Assembly (NCBI RefSeq): GCF_001553545.1
Contig: NZ_CP014227.1
Span: 1,842,501 to 1,906,500 of the forward strand
DNA: 64,000 nucleotides
Origin: Capnocytophaga haemolytica
GTDB lineage: Bacteria; Bacteroidota; Bacteroidia; Flavobacteriales; Flavobacteriaceae
Direction: 5' to 3'
The translations under genes and the position numbers were made by a program. Shown here piece after piece: positions 53,640-62,569 of the stretch. Position 1 is the first letter of the stretch. Every line of letters starts with the position of its first letter. Below the pieces are notes generated by a model that was not told the origin of the DNA, ran no database searches, and worked only from the letters and a program-made list of their open reading frames with translations.

Positions 53640-54404
53640 TTAACACACAATTACTTCAACGCCTCTTTTCTCTAATTCCTCCACAAATAGCGGATCAACA
53701 CCTGAGTCTGTGATTAGGACATCAATCTTCTCTACATAACAGATAAAGCCAAAACCTCGCTTGTGTATCTTCGACGAATCTGCTAAAACAATGGTCTTGT
53801 CTACCTTTTCCATCATTTTCTTATCAAGATGTGCTTCACCTACATTTGTAGTACTTAAGCCATAATCAAGATCAATTCCCTCAATCCCCAAAAAAAGTGT
53901 TGTACAAGAGAAATTATTCAATGTTTCCTCCGCTAATACCCCTATAGTAGAAGTAGAATTTTTGCGCACTTCACCTCCTAAGTGAACTGTATTAACATTA
54001 GGATTCTTACAAACTTCCAAAGCCACACGCAGTGAAGGTGTCAGCACAGTTAAACTACGAAAGCCATAGAGCTTTTGTGCCAGAAGATGCAATGTAGTAC
54101 CCGAGGAAAGAATGATAAACTCATTCTCGTGGATAAAATCAAGTGCTTTCGTAGTAATGCGCATCTTTTGATCTACATTAAGTGTTTCCTTTTCTGAGAT
54201 CGTCTGATCAAACACATAGCGCATTTGTTTACTTGCCCCACCGTGTGTGCGGTGCAGATATCCCTCTTGCTCCAGCAATGTCAAGTCCTTACGGATAGTA
54301 ACCACTGAAACATTCAGCATTTCACTGAGCTCATTCACACTAATGTACTTCGTAGTGTCTAAACTCTCTAAAATCTTTGTTTGTCGTTCATTAAGTATCT
54401 TCAT
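53640..54404 (-). CDS. DeoR/GlpR-family transcriptional regulator
   Basis: 254 residues from MKILNERQTKILESL. Winged helix-turn-helix VNELSEMLNVSVVTIRKDLTLLEQEGYLHRTHGGA, then a DeoR sensor domain with ILSSGTTLHLLA and GIEGIDLDYGLSTTN. Family knowledge: repressors of sugar-phosphate metabolism. No sugar genes are next to it, so the target is not evident. It lies 19 bp after thrB. Confidence 0.9.
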   Translation of the reverse strand: MKILNERQTKILESLDTTKYISVNELSEMLNVSVVTIRKDLTLLEQEGYLHRTHGGASKQMRYVFDQTISEKETLNVDQKMRITTKALDFIHENEFIILSSGTTLHLLAQKLYGFRSLTVLTPSLRVALEVCKNPNVNTVHLGGEVRKNSTSTIGVLAEETLNNFSCTTLFLGIEGIDLDYGLSTTNVGEAHLDKKMMEKVDKTIVLADSSKIHKRGFGFICYVEKIDVLITDSGVDPLFVEELEKRGVEVIVC

Positions 54405-54423
54405 AATCTCTATATTATTATAT

Positions 54424-55347
54424 TTAATATTCACATAGTTTAGCTCCTTTTCCATTCTTCAGGTCTTCCACAAACGAAAGCGTCCTAATACCGCTCCCTT
54501 CATAGATCGCTTCCAAAGCATTCCTAATCTTTTCTGCAATCATCAAAGTTGGCGATAAAGCAAAAACCGACGGGCCAGAGCCTGAAATACCAAAAGTAAT
54601 ACCTCCTGCACCCATTGCCACCGCTCGCATCTCATCAAAGTAAGGTATCAATATCTTACGCGAAGGTTCTACCAAATAGTCTACAGAAGCGCTGTTCATC
54701 AACTGATAATCTCCACTGTAAAGCCCCACTACAAAAGCCCCCATTGCTGACACCTGCTTTGCTACAACATCCAGCGAAGCGTGTTGAGCTACAATACTCC
54801 GCGATGAAGAGGTCTTCACCTCTATCTTCGGGAAAAACGAAACTGCATACAGCTCCTTAGGCATAGGCAGACGCACTGGTTTCCTATTGTGGAGCAATAC
54901 AATTCCCCCCAATAGTGCAGGTGAGACATTATCTAAATGAGCTGATCCACAAGCTATTCTCTCACCCTCTGCTGCAAAAGGTAATAACTCCTCTATTTGA
55001 AAAGGATTGCCCAAGAAAGCGTTGTAAGCATACGCCGCCGCCGCACTACTTGCACTGCTCGAACCTAAGCCACTCCCTGAGGCAAACCCCTTCTTTATAC
55101 GGACATCCACATAAGTATCAACCCCTAAAGACGCCTGCATCTTCTCAATCACATAAGTACACGAATTCTTCTTAGGATCAGTAGGCAAAGGTATTTCACT
55201 GATAATCTCCGTAATTCGGTTCTCTTTCAATCCATTGGCACTCACCTCCACCCTATCTCCTACACTCGAAAGGGCTAAACCCAACACATCAAAACCTACG
55301 TTTAAGTTCGCTATTGTAGCAGGTGCAAAAGCACAGACCTTATTCAT
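54424..55347 (-). CDS. thrB: homoserine kinase
   Basis: 307 residues from MNKVCAFAPATIANLNVGFD. GHMP ATP loop GSGLGSSSASSAAAA, and the C-terminal GISGSGPSVFAL. Family knowledge: phosphorylates homoserine for threonine synthesis. The usual partners thrA and thrC are not adjacent here; asd lies 2 kb away on the other strand. Confidence 0.94.
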   Translation of the reverse strand: MNKVCAFAPATIANLNVGFDVLGLALSSVGDRVEVSANGLKENRITEIISEIPLPTDPKKNSCTYVIEKMQASLGVDTYVDVRIKKGFASGSGLGSSSASSAAAAYAYNAFLGNPFQIEELLPFAAEGERIACGSAHLDNVSPALLGGIVLLHNRKPVRLPMPKELYAVSFFPKIEVKTSSSRSIVAQHASLDVVAKQVSAMGAFVVGLYSGDYQLMNSASVDYLVEPSRKILIPYFDEMRAVAMGAGGITFGISGSGPSVFALSPTLMIAEKIRNALEAIYEGSGIRTLSFVEDLKNGKGAKLCEY

Positions 55348-55380
55348 TATACATATCTTACTTTGAGTAATTTCCAAATG

Positions 55381-55388
55381 CAAAGTTA
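55381..55388 (-). promoter_or_regulatory. thrB -7 element
   Basis: TAACTTTG on the minus strand; no clear -33. Confidence 0.5.
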
Positions 55389-55481
55389 CAAAAACTTTCT
55401 AAAAGAAAAATACTTAACGAATAAAAAAATAATATTTAAGTGATTTTTAACAGTATTTTCAGAAAATATAAAGAAAAACCA

Positions 55482-57169
55482 TTACGCTTTAGGTACCAAT
55501 CCTAAGGCATTTCGAAACTCCTGTAAAGCCGTATTCTCAGTGAGTAAACGCTCGTACTTCTCCTCTGGAGTAACGACTATCTTCTTAGCAACCTCTTCAT
55601 TTACAGATACTAATAGTGTAATATCATAATTCAACAGCGCTTTGTGAAGAAATGCCAACATCCTCTCTTCTGAATGCAAAATATCATCCTTAGCGATGTG
55701 GCTACCCACTTCAAGAGCAATAGTAGTACCTTGTAAAGAAACGTTACTAATATTCAAGATGGAAGCCTGCAAACGCTCACCTTTTGCGAGAAGTCCTTGT
55801 ATATAATCCCGCCACGCATCCAAGAATTGCGCCTCTGTAAATGGCTCCCGTGGCAGTAATTTAGGGTCAATGACCTCTTCCTTACGATTCTTTTGAGCTT
55901 CTGTTTTTAACTGAACACTGCGGATCGAAAAGTTCGACACAAGCCCTTTCCTTTCCTCTTTCGAAATCGTAGGGATAGTACTCATAACAGCCTCAGGAGT
56001 TGTCTGCACCTGCTGTACTGGCTTGGGGGTAGCAACCTCAGGTGCAGTCTGCCCGTTATAGTGATACGCTGGGATTATGAAGCGTCCATCATTTTTTTTT
56101 TATCGCCTCCTTCAAAGGTGAGCGACGCCAGCTGCATCAAGGCTATTTCCACCAGCAAGCGCTGGTTCTTACTCGTACGGTATTTCAAATCACAATCATT
56201 GGCGATGGCAATAGCCTCCATCAGAAAAGGAACACTGGTTCTCTGTGTTTGCTGGGCATACTTCTGTTGAGTCTCCTCCCCTACTTCCAGCAACTTGATA
56301 GTCTGTGGATTCTTGCACACCATCAAATCCCTAAAATGACTTGCCAAACCCGAAATAAAGTGCTGACCATCAAAGCCCTGAGCAATCACATCGTTAAATG
56401 CCAACAGAAGCTCAGGCAGCTTATTGTCCAATATCAAGTCCGTAACTGAAAAATAAGTATCGTAATCCAGTACATTCAGTATCTCAGAAGTCGCCTGCCG
56501 GGTGATATGAGAGCCCGCAAAACTTACCACACGGTCAAAAATCGAAAGCGCATCACGCATCGCACCATCTGCCTTCTGAGCGATGATTTGCAGCGCTTCA
56601 TCCTCCGCCTCTATCCCCTGTTCTGAAGCAATGTATTTGAGATACTCACGCATATCATTGATCGTAATACGCTTGAAATCAAATATCTGGCAGCGCGAAA
56701 GTATCGTTGGGATAATCTTGTGCTTCTCAGTAGTAGCTAAGATAAAAATAGCGTGCTTCGGCGGCTCTTCCAGCGTCTTCAAAAAAGCATTAAACGCTGC
56801 CGTCGAAAGCATATGCACCTCGTCAATAATATACACCTTGTACTTGCCTACCTGAGGCGGTATACGCACCTGCTCAATCAGATTGCGAATATCGTCCACA
56901 CTGTTATTCGAAGCCGCATCCAATTCGAACACATTGAAAGCAAAATCGTTCTCATCCTCCACCCCAGAAGTCTGCTCGTTAATCTTCTTCGCCAAAATAC
57001 GCGCACAAGTCGTCTTGCCCACACCACGCGGACCTGTGAAAAGCAGCGCCTGCGCTAAGTGATTATTCTCAATCGCATTAAGCAAGGTATTGGTAATAGC
57101 CTCCTGACCCACAACATCCTTGAACGATTGCGGGCGATACTTACGTGCTGATACTACAAAGTGATTCAT
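55482..57169 (-). CDS. dnaX: DNA polymerase III tau subunit (by -1 frameshift at A10)
   Basis: Joining the two reading frames at the A10 run gives 562 residues. After KKK the -1 frame continues NDGRFIIPAYHYNGQ, then a Pro/Gln linker and a C-terminal domain (FTEAQFLDAWRDYIQGLLAKGERL) like the tau-specific domain that contacts the polymerase. Nucleotide count (1688 plus one) agrees with a -1 shift. Family knowledge: tau tethers core polymerases at the fork. Mechanism (ribosomal or transcriptional slippage) is inferred. Confidence 0.85.
56066..56112 (-). promoter_or_regulatory. dnaX frameshift signal
   Basis: On the minus strand in order: AAGGAGG (56112-56106), CGAT, A10 (56101-56092), TGATGG, then a 5-bp stem ACGCT/AGCGT (56085-56081 with 56070-56066). 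This is the layout of a -1 recoding site: SD-like stimulator, slippery run, 6-nt spacer, hairpin. Confidence 0.8.
56075..57169 (-). CDS. dnaX: DNA polymerase III gamma subunit (unshifted product)
   Basis: 364 residues in the zero frame, ending GGDKKKMMDAS right after the A10 run. AAA+ clamp-loader ATPase: Walker A TGPRGVGKTTCA with Lys52, DEVHMLSTAAFNAFLKTLEEPP, and ATTEKHKIIPTILSRC (sensor 1). The four zinc-binding Cys normally found between KT and ELDAASNN are absent (the segment reads EQTSGVEDENDFAFNVF). Family knowledge: gamma loads the sliding clamp. Confidence 0.93.
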   Translation of the reverse strand: MNHFVVSARKYRPQSFKDVVGQEAITNTLLNAIENNHLAQALLFTGPRGVGKTTCARILAKKINEQTSGVEDENDFAFNVFELDAASNNSVDDIRNLIEQVRIPPQVGKYKVYIIDEVHMLSTAAFNAFLKTLEEPPKHAIFILATTEKHKIIPTILSRCQIFDFKRITINDMREYLKYIASEQGIEAEDEALQIIAQKADGAMRDALSIFDRVVSFAGSHITRQATSEILNVLDYDTYFSVTDLILDNKLPELLLAFNDVIAQGFDGQHFISGLASHFRDLMVCKNPQTIKLLEVGEETQQKYAQQTQRTSVPFLMEAIAIANDCDLKYRTSKNQRLLVEIALMQLASLTFEGGDKKKMMDAS

Positions 57170-57173
57170 ACGG

Positions 57174-57205
57174 CAAAGATAGCTGTTTTAGTTGAAATAC
57201 GCAAA
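57174..57205 (-). promoter_or_regulatory. dnaX promoter, leaderless
   Basis: Minus strand TTTG at 57205-57202, 20-bp spacer, TATCTTTG at 57181-57174, then only CCGT before the ATG at 57169. Confidence 0.72.
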
Positions 57206-57210
57206 TATAA

Positions 57211-57786
57211 TTAAGGTTGTGTAGTCGTGGTCGTAGTTGAGGTAACCGTCGTCGATTGCGTCGTCGAGGTCGCCGTCTGGTACGTCCCTAAAATATAATT
57301 AGAGTCAATAACTTTATTCCCATCTGCATTGACAATCACTAAGTTCGATATCGTAATCTGATGGTCATAACGCAGCAGCCTACGCTGGCTCGTCTCGTCG
57401 TAAATAGCCTTTGATACAATAGTAACCTCGCCCCCTGTAGCCTCTATATTCGAGGTTGTAATAGGGGTAGCAGGCGGAACTGTCGCACGGAAATAATCAG
57501 TGCCCACATCCCCGTTAAAAGTGCGATAATATAGCTTGTAAGGATTCGGTATAGTGCCCGTCACAGTCCCCTCTTGATATTTCAACACACCCGCGGGCAT
57601 CTCAAGTATGAGCGCCTGTTTGCCATTGGTCTTAAACAACACCGTCGCATTAATATCATTGTCCGTACGCGCGTGCAGATCCGTGTTATCAAAGGTGATC
57701 TTCTCCACCTCCAAGTCACCATCATTGCAAGCCACCAAAAGCAGCCCCAATACCCATACGAACAAAAGTAGCTTAGTCTTCGTCAT
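57211..57786 (-). CDS. lipoprotein with Thr-rich tail, unknown function
   Basis: 191 residues from MTKTKLLLFVWVLGLLLVAC (lipobox LVAC). The body is beta-rich (NATVLFKTNGKQALILEMPAG, ISNLVIVNADGN). The C-terminus is a low-complexity Thr/Ser/Gln tail (TTTTTTQP), perhaps O-glycosylated, as Thr/Ser motifs are in Bacteroidetes (inference). Not recognised as a named family. Confidence 0.72.
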   Translation of the reverse strand: MTKTKLLLFVWVLGLLLVACNDGDLEVEKITFDNTDLHARTDNDINATVLFKTNGKQALILEMPAGVLKYQEGTVTGTIPNPYKLYYRTFNGDVGTDYFRATVPPATPITTSNIEATGGEVTIVSKAIYDETSQRRLLRYDHQITISNLVIVNADGNKVIDSNYILGTYQTATSTTQSTTVTSTTTTTTQP

Positions 57787-57801
57787 TCCTAAATATTTTT
57801 G

Positions 57802-57835
57802 CAAAGGTACAAAAAAATAACAAACCGAGCACAAA
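57802..57835 (-). promoter_or_regulatory. promoter of the Thr-tailed lipoprotein gene
   Basis: TACCTTTG at 57809-57802 on the minus strand; TTTTG upstream at a long 22-bp spacing. Confidence 0.55.
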
Positions 57836-57912
57836 ACCAGCAAAGATTTTTAAATTTCGTTGATGCCCACTCCCCTTTACCTTCATAAAAAGCAGCTCCT
57901 CCCTCCACAGAA

Positions 57913-57978
57913 AAATATCCTACCGAAGCACCATCGAACCACCTTCGAAGGACGAACGAACCACTACCGAAGGAAGAG
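57913..57978. repeat. 11-bp phased array U6 (6 units)
   Basis: AAATATCCTAC, CGAAGCACCAT, CGAACCACCTT, CGAAGGACGAA, CGAACCACTAC, CGAAGGAAGAG; lies in the 390-bp gap between divergent genes. Confidence 0.8.
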
Positions 57979-58143
57979 AACAAGAAAAACATCTCCCCTC
58001 CGACTGGTCTCTGGTACAATATTAGAAAAATAACCCAAAAAATTCCTATTTTACAAAAACAGGATAACTTTACCAAACCTTGCGATCTTAGTATGCTACT
58101 GTTTTATTTACCTAAAAAACTTTCGTATGTCAAAATATTGTAG

Positions 58144-58151
58144 TACTTTTG
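58144..58151 (+). promoter_or_regulatory. -7 element of the PAP2-DUF2851 unit
   Basis: TACTTTTG 25 bp before the ATG; -33 weak. Confidence 0.5.
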
Positions 58152-58176
58152 TCCACCAATTAAACCATTTACACGA

Positions 58177-58761
58177 ATGCTCGAAGAAATCATCGCAAGA
58201 GATAAAGAATTACTCCTCTACTTCAACAACTTAGGAAGCGAAGCCTTCGATGGCTTATGGCTCTTCATCACCAATCCACTCAGCTCCATACCTATATATG
58301 TATTCCTGCTGTACCTCTGTTTTAGGCACTTCCATTGGAAAAAAGTACTACTTATTCTCATCTTTGTAGCACTGATTATCTTAGTTACCGACCAAACTGC
58401 CAACCTCTTCAAGCACGGCTTTGAGCGTCTGCGCCCTTGCCACGACCCCTCGCTCATCCCTCAGATGCGAATGGTCACCTGTGGCGGGATGTACGGCTTT
58501 TTCTCAGGACACGCAGCTAACACCATTGCCGTAGCAACGTTTTTTACCCTTGTGCTGCGCAAGCACGTAAAGTGGATCGCCTACCTACTCTTCCCGTGGT
58601 CACTGATCATCAGCTATAGTCGTATCTACTTAGGTGTTCACTTCCCTGGCGATGTAACCGTAGGACTCTTGATGGGGATCCTTATAAGCAGTATCTTTTA
58701 TGTATTCTTCGTGAGAATAAACCAACGGGTACATCTCCCCGAGAAAAACACTCAGATTTAG
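58177..58761 (+). CDS. PAP2-family membrane phosphatase
   Basis: 194 residues with about five membrane segments. The three phosphatase motifs are present: KHGFERLRP, FSGHAAN and SRIYLGVHFPGD. Family knowledge: dephosphorylates lipid pyrophosphates or phosphatidic acid in the inner membrane (undecaprenyl-PP, or lipid A in some Bacteroidetes). The substrate is unknown. 4 bp before the DUF2851 gene. Confidence 0.9.
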   Translation: MLEEIIARDKELLLYFNNLGSEAFDGLWLFITNPLSSIPIYVFLLYLCFRHFHWKKVLLILIFVALIILVTDQTANLFKHGFERLRPCHDPSLIPQMRMVTCGGMYGFFSGHAANTIAVATFFTLVLRKHVKWIAYLLFPWSLIISYSRIYLGVHFPGDVTVGLLMGILISSIFYVFFVRINQRVHLPEKNTQI

Positions 58762-58765
58762 AATT

Positions 58766-60034
58766 ATGAAAGAGGATTTTTTGCATTATCTGTGGAAATA
58801 CAAGAAAATTCCCACCAAAATGTACACTTCTGAAGGGGATTTGATAGAGATTCTCTCCTTTGGAACCTATAATACCCTCGCAGGTCCTGACTTTTTCAAT
58901 GCACAAATCATCATAGGAGGACAAAAGTGGGCTGGAAGTGTTGAAATGCACCTAAAATCATCCTATTGGTATGCCCACCACCACGAAAAAGACCCAAGCT
59001 ATCACAATGTAATCCTCCACGTAGTCTGGGAGCACGATATAGAGGTTTTTGACAACAATAGCCAACCCATTCCTACCTTAGAATTGAAGAGCTTTATAGA
59101 TAAAGAGCTTATAAATCACTATAAAAGCACACTAAATGCACAGTATAATTTTATTCCTTGCGAAAAAAGTCATCATTTAGTCCCTGACATTGTCACCATA
59201 ACGTGGAATGAGCGCCTTTTCGTAGAAAGACTGGAAGAAAAAGCAGTATTTATTGAGATGCTGTACAACAATTGCAACTTCGACTGGGAGAAAACACTAT
59301 TCCTAATGCTCTTAAAGAGTTTTGGGAGTACCGTCAACGGCGAATCTTTTATCTCTATAGGAAGAAATATTGACTTTTCCATCATCAGAAAGGAAAGAAC
59401 TCACCCACTGCACCTTGAGGCACTCCTATTGGGGCAAGCTAATCTACTGATGCCCAATAGTGAGGCGCATTACCAGAGCGAACTGTATAGCACCTATCGC
59501 TATCTCAAGCAGAAGTATAACCTCACTGATACTCTTATAAAGGTCACTTTTACAGGATTGCGCCCACAAGGCTTCCCTACTATCAGGCTCTCACAAGTGG
59601 CTCAACTCTATGAAAAGAGTAACGTCCTTTTCAGTAACCTAATGGAAGCTACCTCCTTTACAGAAGCCAAAGAACTCTTAGGTTCAAGCACTTCTGAGTT
59701 CTGGCAGACACATTACACCTTCCAAAAAACATCGAAAAAAACAACCAAACAACTCAGCAATCAACTCATTGAACTCCTGTGGATCAACACGGTTGTCCCA
59801 CTAAAATACTTATACTTTAAAACCTTAGGAAAGGATATTTCTGAGGAACTAATGACAGAGATGAAGAAATTATCCCCTGAAACGAACACAATCATCACTC
59901 AATTCAAGAATTTAGGAGTGAAAATAGACTCAGCTTTCGATTCTCAGGTGCTTTTACAGCAATACAAGCACTATTGTACACCCAAACACTGCTTAGACTG
60001 TGCAATAGGCATCTCATTGCTAAGAAATAACTAA
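58766..60034 (+). CDS. DUF2851 family protein
   Basis: 422 residues. Starts MKEDFLHYLWKYKKIP and has GDLIEILSFGTYNTLAGPDFFNA and SVEMHLKSSYWYAHHHEKD, the conserved core of this Bacteroidetes family. The C-terminus holds Cys residues (HYCTPKHCLDCAIGISLL), which might bind metal. No function is established. It overlaps the converging gene by 4 bp. Confidence 0.85.
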   Translation: MKEDFLHYLWKYKKIPTKMYTSEGDLIEILSFGTYNTLAGPDFFNAQIIIGGQKWAGSVEMHLKSSYWYAHHHEKDPSYHNVILHVVWEHDIEVFDNNSQPIPTLELKSFIDKELINHYKSTLNAQYNFIPCEKSHHLVPDIVTITWNERLFVERLEEKAVFIEMLYNNCNFDWEKTLFLMLLKSFGSTVNGESFISIGRNIDFSIIRKERTHPLHLEALLLGQANLLMPNSEAHYQSELYSTYRYLKQKYNLTDTLIKVTFTGLRPQGFPTIRLSQVAQLYEKSNVLFSNLMEATSFTEAKELLGSSTSEFWQTHYTFQKTSKKTTKQLSNQLIELLWINTVVPLKYLYFKTLGKDISEELMTEMKKLSPETNTIITQFKNLGVKIDSAFDSQVLLQQYKHYCTPKHCLDCAIGISLLRNN

Positions 60035-60600
60035 CCGAATAGCCTTTTTGCCTCGTTATAGGCACTCTCAAAAGCTAAAAGGTTGATATGCGTTGACAGT
60101 TGCAACTTTTGTAAAAGAGACACGAGCTTCTCAGTTGGAATATAGGGGCTATGTATCTGGCAAGCACGTGTTGTACTGTAATAATGGTCACAACCTACTT
60201 GGCAAGTGGCTGTCACTTTGTGATGCCAATCTTCTGAAAAAGAAAGCTGTAAGGCAAAAGCTATATTGCTGTAACACTGTTTGAGCTGTCCAAAGAGTTC
60301 ACACAAAGAACGCTCCCCTACCCTGTTTGCACCCTCTTGTAAAACAATATGGTGTACACCTTTGGCTTGTAAAGAACCAATCTCATCCAGTATCGCCTCG
60401 CAGTTCTCAATAAGAGGGAGCTTCACTATAAGCCGCTTCTGTTCTCGTTCAGTTTCACTCAGCTTACCCTCTTCTACTTCGCTTAGATCGATGCCTTCAA
60501 AACCAACCGATTGCAGCATTGTGATGTACTCTACAAGTGTCTCTGTTGAGCAGTCTGTTACTTTAGGTAAGCTCTCTGTAATCTTAATATAGTGAACCAT
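60031..60600 (-). CDS. hypothetical protein, barrel-like
   Basis: 189 residues without signal or membrane segments. The pattern of short strands and helices (VGFEGIDLSEVE, LIVKLPLIENCEAILDEIG, VHHIVLQEGAN) recalls part of a TIM-barrel sugar-phosphate isomerase, but no motif proves it. A likely complete ORF with no clear promoter. Cys-rich near TATCQVGCDHYYSTTRACQ. Unknown role. Confidence 0.62.
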   Translation of the reverse strand: MVHYIKITESLPKVTDCSTETLVEYITMLQSVGFEGIDLSEVEEGKLSETEREQKRLIVKLPLIENCEAILDEIGSLQAKGVHHIVLQEGANRVGERSLCELFGQLKQCYSNIAFALQLSFSEDWHHKVTATCQVGCDHYYSTTRACQIHSPYIPTEKLVSLLQKLQLSTHINLLAFESAYNEAKRLFG

Positions 60601-60618
60601 CTCTAAAAAAGAATATAA

Positions 60619-60661
60619 AAACTGCCTGAAAAGTGCTTGTTATCTCACCTTTCAGGCAGTT
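60619..60661 (-). terminator. terminator of the phosphohexomutase gene
   Basis: AACTGCCTGAAAGGTG pairs imperfectly with CACTTTTCAGGCAGTT on the minus strand, then a T run. Confidence 0.85.
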
Positions 60662-60674
60662 ATCTATGAGTTTT

Positions 60675-62381
60675 CTACTTTAATTTCAATTCCTCAACAA
60701 TACCTTTAATCTTGGCATCGAGCTGAGCTTCTACAGTTTTGTAGTCTTCCACCTTTGCCAATGGAGCATTGACACTAAAATAGAACTTAATCTTAGGCTC
60801 AGTACCGCTTGGACGGGCAGCTATTTTAGTGCCTTTCTCAGTGTAATAGATCAACACATTCGATTTAGGAATGTCAATCTCTTTTACTTCACCTGTGATT
60901 TGGTTTTGGGCTTTCGAACTTTGATAGTCCTCAATCATAGTAACTCTCTCACCACCAATAGTTTTAAGTGGGTTCTCACGCAGATTAACCATCATTTGCT
61001 TAATCTCCTCAGAGCCTGAAATACCTTTCTTCACCAAAGAAATAAGATATTCTTTAAAGAAGCCATATTTCACATACGCCTTTAAAAGTTCACGGAAGAA
61101 AGAGCTCCCAGCTGCCTTAGCAGTTGCGGCTATTTCACAAGCTAAGAGCGTAGCCGTCACTGCATCCTTGTCGCGCACAAAGTCGCCAACCATATAGCCA
61201 AAACTTTCCTCACCTCCTCCGATAAAGGTCTCTTCCTTAGCCTCACGGATCATCTTTGCAATCCATTTAAAGCCTGTCAAGCCCTGCTTATAACCCACTT
61301 TATAGGCTTTAGCAATCTCGGCTATCATAGGAGTAGATACAATAGTTGAACCGACAAACTCATTGCCCTTAAAGCCTTTCTCTTGCGCTTTATGAAGCAA
61401 GAAGTCGGTCATTACCACCATTGTTTGGTTACCATTCAGAAGACGCATTTTATCATCTAAGTCACGCACTGCCACACCAATACGGTCACAGTCGGGGTCA
61501 GTACCAATAACGATATCTGCACCTACTTCCTCTGCCTTTTTCAAGGCTAAAGTAAGTGCCTCTGGCTCCTCAGGGTTAGGCGATTTTACCGTAGGAAAGT
61601 TGCCATTAGGCACACGCTGTTCTTCCACGATATGTACATTGGTAAAACCTGCGCGCTCCAATACGTCAGGCACCATTGTAATCGAAGTACCGTGAAGTGA
61701 GGTAAACACAATGCTAAGCTTATTCTTATCGCGTGCACCAAAGCTAGCATGAGCAATACTTTCCTTAGCAAAAGCATTGTCAATATCTTTATCTATGTAG
61801 GTGATAAGGCTTTCGTTAGCTTTGAAGTTGATATCTTTGAAATCAATCTTGTCTATAGCTGCCATCACATCAGTATCCTGAGGAGGAACTAACTGCGCCC
61901 CATCTTCCCAATACACCTTATAGCCGTTGTACTCAGGAGGGTTATGTGAGGCAGTAAGCACGATACCACATTGGCATTTGAGATGCCGCACCGCAAAGGA
62001 TAGCTCGGGTGTAGGTCTGAGGTCAGAAAAAAGATAAACTTTAATCCCATTGGCTGAAAAAACATCAGCTACAATTTTAGCAAAGGGCTTAGAGTTATTG
62101 CGACAGTCGTGTGCAATAGCTACCTTAATTTCCTGATTAGGAAAACATTGGTGCAGGTAGTTACTCAGTCCTTGGGTATTCTTGCCAAGTGTGTACTTAT
62201 TGATACGGTTGGTACCAATACCCATAATACCACGCATCCCACCCGTACCAAACTCTAAGTTTTTGTGGAAAGCCTCGTTGAGATCATCAGGATTGCCACT
62301 AATGAGCTCTCGTACTTTTGCTTGGGTTTCAGCATCAAAGACATCTGATAGCCAAGTCTTTGCAATTTCAATACTTTTCAT
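60675..62381 (-). CDS. phosphoglucomutase/phosphomannomutase family
   Basis: 568 residues from MKSIEIAKTWLSD; an upstream start at 62441 would cross the promoter. The four conserved elements are present: phosphoserine loop LTASHNPPEYNGYK, metal site GTDPDCDRIG, sugar-binding GGEESFGYM and phosphate-binding RPSGTEPKIKFY. Family knowledge: shifts phosphate between C1 and C6 of glucose or mannose. Which sugar is preferred cannot be told. Confidence 0.93.
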   Translation of the reverse strand: MKSIEIAKTWLSDVFDAETQAKVRELISGNPDDLNEAFHKNLEFGTGGMRGIMGIGTNRINKYTLGKNTQGLSNYLHQCFPNQEIKVAIAHDCRNNSKPFAKIVADVFSANGIKVYLFSDLRPTPELSFAVRHLKCQCGIVLTASHNPPEYNGYKVYWEDGAQLVPPQDTDVMAAIDKIDFKDINFKANESLITYIDKDIDNAFAKESIAHASFGARDKNKLSIVFTSLHGTSITMVPDVLERAGFTNVHIVEEQRVPNGNFPTVKSPNPEEPEALTLALKKAEEVGADIVIGTDPDCDRIGVAVRDLDDKMRLLNGNQTMVVMTDFLLHKAQEKGFKGNEFVGSTIVSTPMIAEIAKAYKVGYKQGLTGFKWIAKMIREAKEETFIGGGEESFGYMVGDFVRDKDAVTATLLACEIAATAKAAGSSFFRELLKAYVKYGFFKEYLISLVKKGISGSEEIKQMMVNLRENPLKTIGGERVTMIEDYQSSKAQNQITGEVKEIDIPKSNVLIYYTEKGTKIAARPSGTEPKIKFYFSVNAPLAKVEDYKTVEAQLDAKIKGIVEELKLK

Positions 62382-62438
62382 AATACGAATATTTAAATCT
62401 GTGCTCTGGTTAAAATACACAGTGATTATTTTCCGCGC

Positions 62439-62470
62439 CAAAAGTACGATAAACTTTCCAAGTGCACAAA
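62439..62470 (-). promoter_or_regulatory. promoter of the phosphohexomutase gene
   Basis: Minus strand TTTG at 62470-62467, 20-bp spacer, TACTTTTG at 62446-62439. Confidence 0.72.
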
Positions 62471-62538
62471 CTATTTTACATATTTTTTTTGAAAAAAGAT
62501 TATTGACATTTTTATTTCTCTCATTTGAAATAATGTTG

Positions 62539-62546
62539 TAAATTTG
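62539..62546 (+). promoter_or_regulatory. -7 element of the SprB-repeat gene
   Basis: TAAATTTG 23 bp before the ATG; -33 unclear. Confidence 0.5.
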
Positions 62547-62569
62547 CAGCCTAAACCAAAATAAAGAAA

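Noticed and set aside
55482..56009. Separate gene downstream of dnaX
   Set aside because: Its frame is open back to the A10 run and its content fits the tau C-terminal domain, so it is the shifted part of dnaX.
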